Below, in pieces: positions 19,259 through 26,686 of a stretch of 64,000 nt of DNA; the stretch's first letter is position 1; each line of letters opens with the position of its first letter. Origin of the DNA: CAIXSC01 sp046349915 (GTDB taxonomy: Bacteria > Planctomycetota > Planctomycetia > Pirellulales > Pirellulaceae). Below the pieces are notes generated by a model. That model ran no database searches, was not told the DNA's origin, and saw nothing but the letters and a program-made list of their open reading frames with translations. The translations under genes and the position numbers were made by a program. The stretch is taken from positions 372,001 through 436,000 of the forward strand of contig JAXMBL010000006.1 in NCBI GenBank assembly GCA_046349915.1, in the 5' to 3' direction.

Positions 19259-19320
19259 GCGTTACGACCGTCGGAGCGTTACGACCGTCGGGGCGATATG
19301 ACCGTCGGGGCGATATGACA
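19259..19320. repeat. 17-bp tandem repeat, about 3.7 copies
   Basis: Units starting at 19259, 19276, 19293 and 19310: GCGTTACGACCGTCGGA, GCGTTACGACCGTCGGG, GCGATATGACCGTCGGG, then a partial GCGATATGACA. The array lies between the 3' end of the pseudouridine synthase gene and the 5' end of the kinase gene (both minus strand), about 147 bases before the kinase ATG. Confidence 0.85.
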
Positions 19321-19321
19321 G

Positions 19322-20050
19322 TTAAACCTCATGACTGGATCGTTGGTTGCGGACGTCGTCGTCCAAGGCGGGCCAATAGGCCGGCAACGGCGCCTCGATT
19401 TCAATCCGCTCATCGCGAGTGGGATGTTGGAAGCCTAGCCGCCGAGCATGGAGGGCGATGCCGCGGGCGAATCGCGATCGAGCCCCATATTTCGCATCCC
19501 CCACGACGTACCAACCGCGAGCCGCCATTTGCACTCGAATCTGATGCTTCCGGCCCGTTTCCAAACGAACTTCGACCAGCGTGGCATGCGGCGCCCCCGG
19601 AATCGCTCCCGCCGGAACTTTCCGGAGAGTGCGATAGGTCAGGCGAGCTTCTTGAGCCCCCGCGACGCTCGACGCCACCAAGATCATCCGTCGCAATTCC
19701 TCGCTCTTCGCCAGCCAGTCGGTGCAGCTGCCGGTCGGGGGATCGGGCGGTCGCTCGCAAATGGCCCAATAGCTCTTGGCCACTTCGGTTTCGCGAAACT
19801 GCTCGCTCAGCCGAGCGGCCGCCTTGGACGTTCTGGCAAACACCACCACGCCCGTCACCAGCGAATCGACTCGACTGACGACCCCTAGATAGACGTTGCC
19901 CGGCTTCGAGTACTTCGCCTTAATGTAGCCACACGCGCGACGCCACAAACTGGGCTCGTCCGGCCCTACTCCCATCGTGGCCAAATCCGACGGCTTGTTG
20001 ACTACCAACAAGTGGTTATCTTCGTACAAAACCTTGATGGCGTCGGACAT
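19322..20050 (-). CDS. RluA-family RNA pseudouridine synthase
   Basis: 242 residues, typical of the short RluA/TruC-like forms without an S4 domain. Isomerises specific uridines in rRNA or tRNA to pseudouridine. Seen: VLYEDNHLLVVNKPSDLATM at the start (family motif I), the active-site block as SRVDSLVTGVVVFARTS (the catalytic Asp is kept, while the usual HRLD-TSG reads SRVD-VTG), LTYRTLRKVP, and the RNA-binding LETGRKHQIRVQMAARGWYV. Which RNA is modified cannot be read from the sequence. The downstream kinase gene is separated by the 17-bp tandem repeat. Confidence 0.88.
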   Translation of the reverse strand: MSDAIKVLYEDNHLLVVNKPSDLATMGVGPDEPSLWRRACGYIKAKYSKPGNVYLGVVSRVDSLVTGVVVFARTSKAAARLSEQFRETEVAKSYWAICERPPDPPTGSCTDWLAKSEELRRMILVASSVAGAQEARLTYRTLRKVPAGAIPGAPHATLVEVRLETGRKHQIRVQMAARGWYVVGDAKYGARSRFARGIALHARRLGFQHPTRDERIEIEAPLPAYWPALDDDVRNQRSSHEV

Positions 20051-20157
20051 AGCTTCCCTTCATGGCTTTCCCCACCGACGGTCGGTGAGGAGTGTTCGTC
20101 CCCCAAGGACGAGCGCAAACCTTGATTCTAACGCATTTTCGGGCCCGTAGGCGTCGC

Positions 20158-20766
20158 ATGAGTTCCGCTTCCGCGTATCCTCAGAAACCACGTCTTCCTC
20201 GCAGCCCGCTCATTCTCGCAAGCCAGTCCCCTCGTCGACGCGAGTTGCTGACCGCCGCGGGCTACGAATTTCAAGTGCTCCCCCCCCATGAGTCGGCCGA
20301 GTGCGGAATTTGCAGCCGCGAAACGCCCCCGGAACTCGTCGCGCGGCTCGCATGGCAAAAAGCCGGCGATGTCGCACAACGCATCGACCAAGGGTTAATC
20401 ATTGGCTGCGATACCGTCGCCGAATGCTTGGGACACATCCTCGGTAAGCCCAGGAATCGAGAGCACGCCAGCGAGATGTTGCGATTGATGCGGGGACGCG
20501 AGCACCATGTCTACAGCGGACTCTGTCTTTGGCTCCGCCCCGGCGACGAACACCATGTCCAAGTCGCTCGTAGCCGGCTGATCATGGACCCTGTCACCGA
20601 CTCGCAGCTGGAGGCATATCTAGACACGAATGCCTGGGAGGGAAAAGCAGGCGCCTTTGGATACCAAGACGACTTGGACTGGATTCACTTGATCGAAGGG
20701 AGCGAATCGAATGTCGTTGGACTCCCGATGGAACTTTTTCACGAGATGCTGACCGGCCTGAAGTAG
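20158..20766 (+). CDS. maf: Maf-family nucleoside triphosphate pyrophosphatase
   Basis: 202 residues from the ATG at 20158; a longer frame from 20092 adds an Arg-rich leader with no family match. Maf proteins hydrolyse non-canonical or canonical NTPs to NMP and have been linked to septum formation. Seen: LILASQSPRRRELLTAAGYE (nucleotide-binding start), ARLAWQKAGDVA, the catalytic-site GCDTVAECLGHILGKP, MRGREHHVYSGLCLW, and AGAFGYQDDLDWIHLIEGSE followed by NVVGLPMELF. All expected blocks are present. It diverges from the pseudouridine synthase gene and is followed by palindromes of family A. Confidence 0.92.
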   Translation: MSSASAYPQKPRLPRSPLILASQSPRRRELLTAAGYEFQVLPPHESAECGICSRETPPELVARLAWQKAGDVAQRIDQGLIIGCDTVAECLGHILGKPRNREHASEMLRLMRGREHHVYSGLCLWLRPGDEHHVQVARSRLIMDPVTDSQLEAYLDTNAWEGKAGAFGYQDDLDWIHLIEGSESNVVGLPMELFHEMLTGLK

Positions 20767-20772
20767 CGTGAT

Positions 20773-20901
20773 GTACGACGGACTTCTAGTCCGTCGATGC
20801 GAGAATTCATGTACGACGGACTTCCAATCCGTCGATCCGGGTTCCGCGAGACGGGCTGGGCGATTCGTGCGGCAGATCGACGGACTAGAAGTCCGTCGTA
20901 C
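20773..20901. repeat. Palindrome family A, three copies
   Basis: Copies at 20773-20798, 20811-20836 and 20876-20901. The unit is an inverted repeat CGACGGACT-nGA-AGTCCGTCG flanked by AT and TAC. The first two are in the reverse and the third in the forward orientation, so the transcript between the convergent maf and membrane-protein genes could fold extensively. Confidence 0.9.
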
Positions 20902-20908
20902 ATGGCAG

Positions 20909-21634
20909 CTACAGGCCTAACTTAACGGCTAGTCCGCACGCGGTGATGGAGAGACCGGCGGCGGCGTGCCCAAACCGATGCCACGCATGGTGCGAAAGCC
21001 ACGACACGCCCCAATTCATCAACACCACCATCGAGGTCATCGTGACCAGCGTCACCACTCCAAAGACCGCGGCCACCAGCGCCACCAGGCCGAGATTCTG
21101 TTCGGCAGCCGGATACATCAACATCGGGATGAGCGGCTCGCACGGTCCGAATAGGAAGATGGTGAACAACACCCACGGCGTGTAGCCCCCAAGCCTGCTT
21201 TGATTGCCAGAACGACCTTCTGTTTGGTGGACATGCAAGTGTTCCGCATGGTGCTGATGCAAGTGTTCATGAACCGTGCCGTCGGGGTGCGCATGCAAAT
21301 GAGCATGCGGAACATTGCGGATCGCCTGCATGACTCCCCAGACAAAATAGATCACGCCGAATCCCAGCAACAACCAACTCGCAAGATCCCCCCGCACTTC
21401 CTCGACATTCTCGAGTCGAAACAGCATCAAGCTGAAGGCGACCCCGAGAGTCCCCAGGAGGATCGAACTGCCAACGTGCCCTAGACCGCACAGCAAGGTC
21501 ACCCACAGCGTCTTCCGCAGTCCCCAATTCCCGACTCGAGCCATCGCGACAAACGGAATGTAGTGGTCGGGCCCCAGCAGCGTGTGAAAGAAGCCAATGG
21601 CGGCAGCCGTACCCAGCAGGGCGTAGTTGATATC
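20909..21634 (-). CDS. Multipass membrane protein, nickel/cobalt-transporter-like, His-rich loop
   Basis: 241 residues from the ATG at 21634 (MDINYALLGTAAAIGFFHTL). About six membrane helices are visible. The first helix carries HTLLGPDHYIPF, reminiscent of the His/Asp metal-selectivity motif of NiCoT/UreH-type transporters, though with five rather than four residues between H and DH. The loop between helices 3 and 4 is very His-rich (HAHLHAHPDGTVHEHLHQHH and beyond), as expected for metal capture. A further helix has FLFGPCEPLIPMLMYP. Nickel or cobalt transport is inferred; the hyp genes in the same window would be a consumer of nickel. It could also be a TauE/SafE-like exporter of another substrate. 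Confidence 0.7.
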   Translation of the reverse strand, partial: DINYALLGTAAAIGFFHTLLGPDHYIPFVAMARVGNWGLRKTLWVTLLCGLGHVGSSILLGTLGVAFSLMLFRLENVEEVRGDLASWLLLGFGVIYFVWGVMQAIRNVPHAHLHAHPDGTVHEHLHQHHAEHLHVHQTEGRSGNQSRLGGYTPWVLFTIFLFGPCEPLIPMLMYPAAEQNLGLVALVAAVFGVVTLVTMTSMVVLMNWGVSWLSHHAWHRFGHAAAGLSITACGLAVKLGL

Positions 21635-21960
21635 CATGACAGTCCAGATCCCGAGGCCAAACAGCCACACGAGGCGACGGTCAATGGAAACCGCCAGGCA
21701 GCCCGTACCAACAATAATCTATCACGCCGTTGACTCGCGGGGCAGCCCGGTTGCTTCGCCATGATCCCTCGTGATTCGCCTTTATTCGCCCTGATCCGCC
21801 AGCGCATCTCGACTTGCGATGGAACGTGCGGCAGGTTTGGCCTTCCCCCCAAGTCCCGCGGTTTGGTACATACCCCTAACGCCGCGGCCCTGCCAAGGAT
21901 GGCTCGTCCACGGCCCTCGCCGACTGTCTCGGGATAACGCACACGCGACTCAGCGCAGGG

Positions 21961-22734
21961 ATGCCACACGCGATGCCTCAGCGACGTTCACTCACACGCT
22001 CCCAGACTTCCCCAGCGCACGACGATGGCAGTTCAGTCGTCCGCTTCCACTTGCTGGGCTGTATTCCCTATGACACGTGTGCTCAGTTGCAAAAGCGACT
22101 AGTGGCCGAGGCGATCGCGACCGGCGAGTCGCGGTCGACGGTGCTGCTGGCGGAGCATCCCGCGGAGATCACTGTTGGTCGTCGCGGTTCGCGTCGTCAC
22201 GTCCGACTTTCTCCCGATCAATTGTCCGACCGCGGACTGGCGATTCGCTGGGTTCCGCGAGGCGGCGGCTGCGTCCTGCACTCGCCGGGGCAATTGGCGA
22301 TCTATCCGATTGTGCCCCTCGGCCCTCGGCAGTGGACGTTCAGCGAGTTCCGGCGGCGCATCCATCGAGCGCTCGTCGCCACGCTTCAATCGTGTGGATA
22401 CGCAAACGCCCCGACGCTGCCGGGCGCGGGGATCTGGGGACGCACAGGTTGCCTCGCCGTATCGGGGATTGGCGAATCCTCCGGCGTCACTCACCACGGG
22501 GCCTGGTTGAACGTCCATCCCGAGTGCGGCGAATTCGCCTCGATCGATGTCGTGCCGCCCGATCAAGTGGATGAGCAAGTCTGCACGACGATGAGCAGTT
22601 TACTCGCCGAACATCGCCGCCCCGTTCGCATGACAACCATCCGAGCCGCCGTCGTTGAGAAAATGTCGGCCGCCTTCGATTGCGAGTCGCCGCACCTCTT
22701 CACGGGCCATCCGCTGGTAGGAACAGGTCGCTAG
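21961..22734 (+). CDS. lipB: LipB-like lipoyl/octanoyl transferase homologue lacking the Cys/Lys dyad
   Basis: 257 residues, clearly of the LipB/LplA fold: STVLLAEHPAEITVGRR, then VPRGGGCVLHSPGQLAIYPI (family RGG-HGPGQL block), and VTHHGAWLNV (family LHG-ALN block). LipB transfers octanoate from acyl carrier protein to lipoyl domains through a Cys-Lys dyad. Ungapped comparison with my recollection of the M. tuberculosis and E. coli sequences puts C164 at the position of the catalytic Lys and V198 at that of the catalytic Cys, so both catalytic residues are replaced. It may use another nucleophile (C164 or C189 are candidates), be a different acyltransferase, or be non-catalytic. The symbol reflects homology only. 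Confidence 0.75.
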   Translation: MPHAMPQRRSLTRSQTSPAHDDGSSVVRFHLLGCIPYDTCAQLQKRLVAEAIATGESRSTVLLAEHPAEITVGRRGSRRHVRLSPDQLSDRGLAIRWVPRGGGCVLHSPGQLAIYPIVPLGPRQWTFSEFRRRIHRALVATLQSCGYANAPTLPGAGIWGRTGCLAVSGIGESSGVTHHGAWLNVHPECGEFASIDVVPPDQVDEQVCTTMSSLLAEHRRPVRMTTIRAAVVEKMSAAFDCESPHLFTGHPLVGTGR

Positions 22735-22754
22735 GCGAGTTCGGCACGGACCGG

Positions 22755-22803
22755 ATCGACGGACTAGAAGTCCGTCGTACGTGGGGAGCAGTCGACGGAC
22801 TAG
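22755..22803. repeat. Palindrome family A, one full and one half copy
   Basis: Full copy at 22755-22780; a half unit TCGACGGACTAG at 22792-22803 overlaps the end of the M28 peptidase gene, whose stop codon (22800-22802 on the minus strand) is the TAG of that half unit. Confidence 0.85.
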
Positions 22804-23795
22804 CGAGTCTTTAACCACTCCAGCACCACGGCCCCGACCTTGGCCAACGACTCGCCCGAACACTTGTCCGGCGTGTCTGCCTCCGTATGCCAATACGAAG
22901 CCGATGACGAGCGTGGATAGTCGAAGTCGATGATGTCGATGGCGGGGATGCGAGCGATATCGTGCAGCGCCAAGTGATCGTCGCGAATCTCGTGCTTGGG
23001 CCGATGGATAAACTCGGTGACCCCCATGCGCCGCGCGGTTCCCCAAATCTGTTCGACGATCGGACGGCTATCCGGCCAGCTCACGCTGTTGCGCTCCTGA
23101 AACAACTGCAATTGAGCGTCCCCCACCATGTCCAACAGTACGGCCGCGATGTAGCGATGAGCAGGCGGCGCCGCAACATATTCCCGTGCGAAGTGCTCCG
23201 AACCCAAAAAATACGTTCCCATTCGCTCGTCGAAAACAAACTCCTCGCCATCGAACAATACCAAGTCGACGCCAAAGGACCGATCCAGATCCCGCAAATG
23301 ATGCCCCAACTCCATCAGAACCGCGACGCCGCTCCCCCCATCGTTCGCACCGATGAACCGCCCGCGTGGACGCCTGGGATCTCGATCGGGATAGGGGCGA
23401 GTGTCGTAGTGAGCACAAAGCATCACCCGCTCGTTCCGATCGGGATGAAAAGTCACAATCAGGTTCGCCATGGGCACCACCGAGCCATCCTCGGGGTGTC
23501 GCGAGTTGAACCCTTGCAACTCCACGGTCGCTCCCAACCGCTCGAAATGCTCGCGCAGCAGTTTTTGCTGAGCGGTCATGCCTGGCGAGCCGCTGGGCCG
23601 CGGTCCTATCGCGCAGACGGCCTCGAGATACCGAAAACTCCTCTTGGCGTCGACGGGGCTATTCCGCAAACTCGTTCGACTCGTCTGATTCCCGGCATGC
23701 CCGTTTCCGTGGAAGAAAACCAAGTACGATAACCCGACGACGCTTCCCAGAATCACCGCCCCAAGAAAAATAGTTTGGCCATCGAGTCGTTTCAT
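22800..23795 (-). CDS. M28-family metallopeptidase / glutaminyl cyclase-like, membrane-anchored
   Basis: 331 residues from the ATG at 23795. An N-terminal hydrophobic helix (TIFLGAVILGSVVGLSYLVF) acts as signal anchor. The catalytic domain has two-metal or single-zinc ligands typical of M28: MLCAHYDTRPYPDRD, FIGANDGGSGVAVLMELG, VDLVLFDGEEFVFDE, VLLDMVGDAQLQLFQERN and IRDDHLALHD, ending with YWHTEADTPDKCS. The spacing resembles glutaminyl-peptide cyclotransferases, which cyclise N-terminal Gln outside the cytoplasm; an aminopeptidase activity is the alternative. A GTG start at 23855 is possible but would place 20 residues before the helix. The stop codon comes from a palindrome half-unit. Confidence 0.85.
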   Translation of the reverse strand: MKRLDGQTIFLGAVILGSVVGLSYLVFFHGNGHAGNQTSRTSLRNSPVDAKRSFRYLEAVCAIGPRPSGSPGMTAQQKLLREHFERLGATVELQGFNSRHPEDGSVVPMANLIVTFHPDRNERVMLCAHYDTRPYPDRDPRRPRGRFIGANDGGSGVAVLMELGHHLRDLDRSFGVDLVLFDGEEFVFDERMGTYFLGSEHFAREYVAAPPAHRYIAAVLLDMVGDAQLQLFQERNSVSWPDSRPIVEQIWGTARRMGVTEFIHRPKHEIRDDHLALHDIARIPAIDIIDFDYPRSSSASYWHTEADTPDKCSGESLAKVGAVVLEWLKTR

Positions 23796-23933
23796 GGGGG
23801 GTAATTTCGAGAGAAAGGGAAGGGAAGCGATCGCAGGCCCAACAGTTAACGACACTTACACAGAATTGTCGACCCCGCGTCTGGATGCGTCAAGGTCGAA
23901 CCAGCAAGCCGGTTTAGCAGGACGGAGCGAGTC

Positions 23934-26153
23934 ATGAGCGTTCAAAAAATACTGACCGACCTTCCATTCACCCGCGACTTCCGCCTGCGCGAGCAAGCGA
24001 TCGCAGCCCTCCAGCAACGAATCCGCGAATCGACCGTCAGCGAGCGACAATCGATCGCCCCCTGCGCCGGCTCGATCGACTCGCATCAGTCGGCCGTTGT
24101 TTACAGCCAAGCGCCGACGATTCGGATGGTGGCGCCGGCCGGCGCTGGCAAGACCCAAACCGTCATCAACCGGCTGCTGCAGCGGATCGCGCACGGCGTC
24201 CACCCCGCACGCATGTTGATGCTGACCTTCGACAACGCGGCCGTAAACTCCATCAAGCTGAAGCTGCAGCAATTGACCGCCTCGAATTCGTTGGCCAGTT
24301 CCACTCAGGCCACGCTGTCCCAAATGCGTCTCGCCACGCTCAACGCCTATGGCTACTCGCTGCTAAGGGACTTTTTCCCCCAAGAATTCAAGCAGGTGCT
24401 GGCGTCCCGCAACGCCTATGGAATGATCAAGGAACTGCGTTCCGAGATCACTCGCCGCAGCCGCGGCGACGATCCCCTGCCCCCCTACATCGCGTCGCGT
24501 TTTTTTCTGGAGTTTTTCGGGCTCTTGAAGAACGCCCTGCACGATCCCCGCGCCGTCGATTCGCAAGCGTTCGCGGACTTCCTGATCAACCTGCCGCAAG
24601 CCACCGTCTTTTTCACGCAATCGGGCGCTCGCGGCATCGAGAAGACCGTTCAAGCGTTGCTGTTCATGTACGAAGGCTATGAACGACTGTTGAACCGCGA
24701 CCGCGTGATCGACTTCGACGACCAGAAGCTGCGAACATTCGCCGAACTCAATCGCCAACCCGAGACGCTACAGCACGTGCAGAGTCTTTGGGATGAGGTG
24801 GTCGTGGATGAGTTTCAGGACATCAATTACCTCGACTTTCGACTCGTCGAAGCGATCGCTCGTCGCTCGACGCTCGTCGTCACGGGCGATGACGACCAAG
24901 CCATCTACGGCTTTCGAGGCTGCTCGCCCGAGTACATCATCGACCTGGCCCAACGACTCGAACGACCCATCGAATCGTACGAGTTGCAGATCAACTATCG
25001 TTGTCCCCCGCTGATCGTCGAGCACGCGGATCGCCTGATTCGCCACAATCAACGTCGCATCCCGAAACAGCCGAAGTCGGCGAGCGTCGAACAAGCGCAC
25101 ATCAGCGTCGTGTCATCCCTATGCGCCGGCCTGGAAGCTCATTCGATCGTCGAGATGATCAAGCATATTCGCGCCGAAACGCCGACACTCGACTTCAAGG
25201 ACTTCGTCGTTCTTTACCGCACGAACGCGCAGAGTTTGCCGCTTCAAATCGAGTTTATTCTGAACGACATTCCCTACTATGTCCGCAAAGAGGACAACAT
25301 CCTGGATAACGAGCATCTCGCGAAGTTCCTGGCGATTCTGCGAGTCAAAATAGCGATCGACCAAGGCAAGAACCCTGAAGCCGCCGATGCCTCACGATTC
25401 GTTTGCTCCTTCTTTCGCTACATCGAGCCCAAGATGGAGAGTCGGATCGACGAGGTGCTGTCGCGTGGCGGCAATTTCGTTCGCATGATCGAACGCCACG
25501 ACTTGGACCGTTTGTTGCCCGAGGCGGGACGAGATCTCTTGCCGCTCACCCTGCAGGACTTGCGAGCAGCTCGTACACTCATGGAAACCGTGGATGTGGT
25601 CTGCGAGCGCTTCCGCGGCCTCCGAGGTCTGATCGGCGGACTCGACGAAGTGGTCGCGGAAAAAATGCCCTTGGGCGAGATTGGCGAAATCGCCTTGCGG
25701 TTCGGCGGCAGCGTGGTCGACTTCGTCGCCTCGATCGAGAACGCCCTGGGAAGGGCTCGAAAAACTCGAGCCGGCCAAGACCATAAGTCGGGAGTGCCCC
25801 TGCTGACTTACTTTCGCGCCAAAGGCTTGCAGTGGCATACCGTCATCCTGACGACCTGCAACGAAGGCATCATTCCTCACCAGCGAGCCGAAGTCGAAGA
25901 AGAACGGCGACTGTTCTACGTCGCCATGACGCGAGCTTCCTCCAACCTGATCCTCTCGCATGTGCAAAGCGTCTGCGGAAATCCGGTCGAACCGAGCCGT
26001 TTCCTGTTCGAAGCCGGACTGCTGGAACGCCCACCCGCGACCACTAAAAGTCGCTCATCATCATCCAGTGCAAACCGCTCTAGCCCAACGCCAAACGACC
26101 TGCCGCGCACCCCACGCAAGAAACGCAAGCGATCCGAGAAACGAGACCGTTAG
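23934..26153 (+). CDS. UvrD/Rep-type SF1A DNA helicase
   Basis: 739 residues. ATP-driven 3'-5' DNA helicase with motifs in order: APAGAGKTQT (Walker A, about 67-76), MLMLTFDNAAVNSIK (Ia), VVVDEFQDINYLDFRLVEAI (motif II), LVVTGDDDQAIYGFRGCSPE (III), LQINYRCPPLIVEHA (IV), FVVLYRTNAQSLPLQIEF, LTYFRAKGLQWHTVILTTCN (V) and EEERRLFYVAMTRASSNLIL (VI). Unusually, about 60 residues precede Walker A and contain no Q-motif in its usual position. The C-terminal tail is Ser/Pro/Lys-rich and probably disordered. Not a classical uvrD or pcrA by length of the 1B/2B insertions, so a repair/recombination helicase of uncertain subtype. GGAGCGAG precedes the ATG. Confidence 0.9.
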   Translation: MSVQKILTDLPFTRDFRLREQAIAALQQRIRESTVSERQSIAPCAGSIDSHQSAVVYSQAPTIRMVAPAGAGKTQTVINRLLQRIAHGVHPARMLMLTFDNAAVNSIKLKLQQLTASNSLASSTQATLSQMRLATLNAYGYSLLRDFFPQEFKQVLASRNAYGMIKELRSEITRRSRGDDPLPPYIASRFFLEFFGLLKNALHDPRAVDSQAFADFLINLPQATVFFTQSGARGIEKTVQALLFMYEGYERLLNRDRVIDFDDQKLRTFAELNRQPETLQHVQSLWDEVVVDEFQDINYLDFRLVEAIARRSTLVVTGDDDQAIYGFRGCSPEYIIDLAQRLERPIESYELQINYRCPPLIVEHADRLIRHNQRRIPKQPKSASVEQAHISVVSSLCAGLEAHSIVEMIKHIRAETPTLDFKDFVVLYRTNAQSLPLQIEFILNDIPYYVRKEDNILDNEHLAKFLAILRVKIAIDQGKNPEAADASRFVCSFFRYIEPKMESRIDEVLSRGGNFVRMIERHDLDRLLPEAGRDLLPLTLQDLRAARTLMETVDVVCERFRGLRGLIGGLDEVVAEKMPLGEIGEIALRFGGSVVDFVASIENALGRARKTRAGQDHKSGVPLLTYFRAKGLQWHTVILTTCNEGIIPHQRAEVEEERRLFYVAMTRASSNLILSHVQSVCGNPVEPSRFLFEAGLLERPPATTKSRSSSSSANRSSPTPNDLPRTPRKKRKRSEKRDR

Positions 26154-26167
26154 TGCACGCCCAGCCC

Positions 26168-26225
26168 GTACGACGGACTTCCAGTCCGTCGATCTGAACG
26201 TACGACGGACTTCTAGTCCGTCGAT
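26168..26225. repeat. Palindrome family A, two copies
   Basis: Copies at 26168-26193 (GGACTTCCAGTCC core) and 26200-26225 (GGACTTCTAGTCC core), same orientation, 6 bases apart. Confidence 0.9.
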
Positions 26226-26305
26226 CCCTCCCACTCCCCACCTCAACCAAACGCCGGCACTTTCCGGCCCACCAGCAAGCCACCATCATCATCCTCGAGA
26301 ATCAG

Positions 26306-26486
26306 TCAACCACGGATCACACCGATGGCACGGATCGCTGCGTGAGCGAACACTGATAAGACGACGATTTCTCTTCGTTCGAAAAGGAACTCCATCAGTG
26401 ACGATCAGCGAAGATCAGTGTTCCAAAACTCGCCCCACCCCGCGTCGAGAGAAGGGAACACTGATCTTCACTGATCTTCACTCATC
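26306..26486. repeat. Degenerate dispersed repeat with 22-bp inverted repeat
   Basis: The segment opens with GTCAACCACGGATCACACCGATG (26306-26328), found identically at 57695-57717. It also holds an inverted repeat: 26403-26424 (GATCAGCGAAGATCAGTG and TTCC) pairs with 26455-26476 with one mismatch across a 30-base loop, and a CACTGATCTT tandem follows. It looks like a remnant of a longer dispersed non-coding element. Confidence 0.7.
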
Positions 26487-26627
26487 GGGTCAGACTGTCC
26501 AATCAAGGAAAATGGCCGAAGGCACTCAATCTAAGCTCATTCAAGAGTGATGACACCACGGCTGACGGCGGTGAACTCGGCCAACCTGGCGTTGCCCGAT
26601 TGAGCAAGGTCCCTCGCTGGAGGGACG

Positions 26628-26686
26628 TCGGAATTCTTGCGAATTCCGCTACAGAGAGGACTCGGAATTCTTGCGAATTCCGCTAC
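26628..26686. repeat. Palindrome family B, two copies
   Basis: Copies at 26628-26652 and 26662-26686. The terminal CTAC of the second copy supplies the TAG stop codon of ligA (26683-26685 read on the minus strand). Confidence 0.88.

Larger units (their letters stand above)
26154..26682. other. Repeat-filled intergenic region
   Basis: No gene is seen in this 529-base gap between the helicase and ligA. It holds two family A palindromes, a degenerate dispersed repeat with a long inverted repeat, and two family B palindromes. Short open frames here encode only repeat-derived peptides such as TDWKSVV. Confidence 0.8.

Noticed and set aside
26061..26292. Small frames coding peptides such as TDWKSVV or DGLEVRRT
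   Set aside because: These are translations of palindrome family A and appear wherever it occurs (also near 30136-30470 and 50771-51223).
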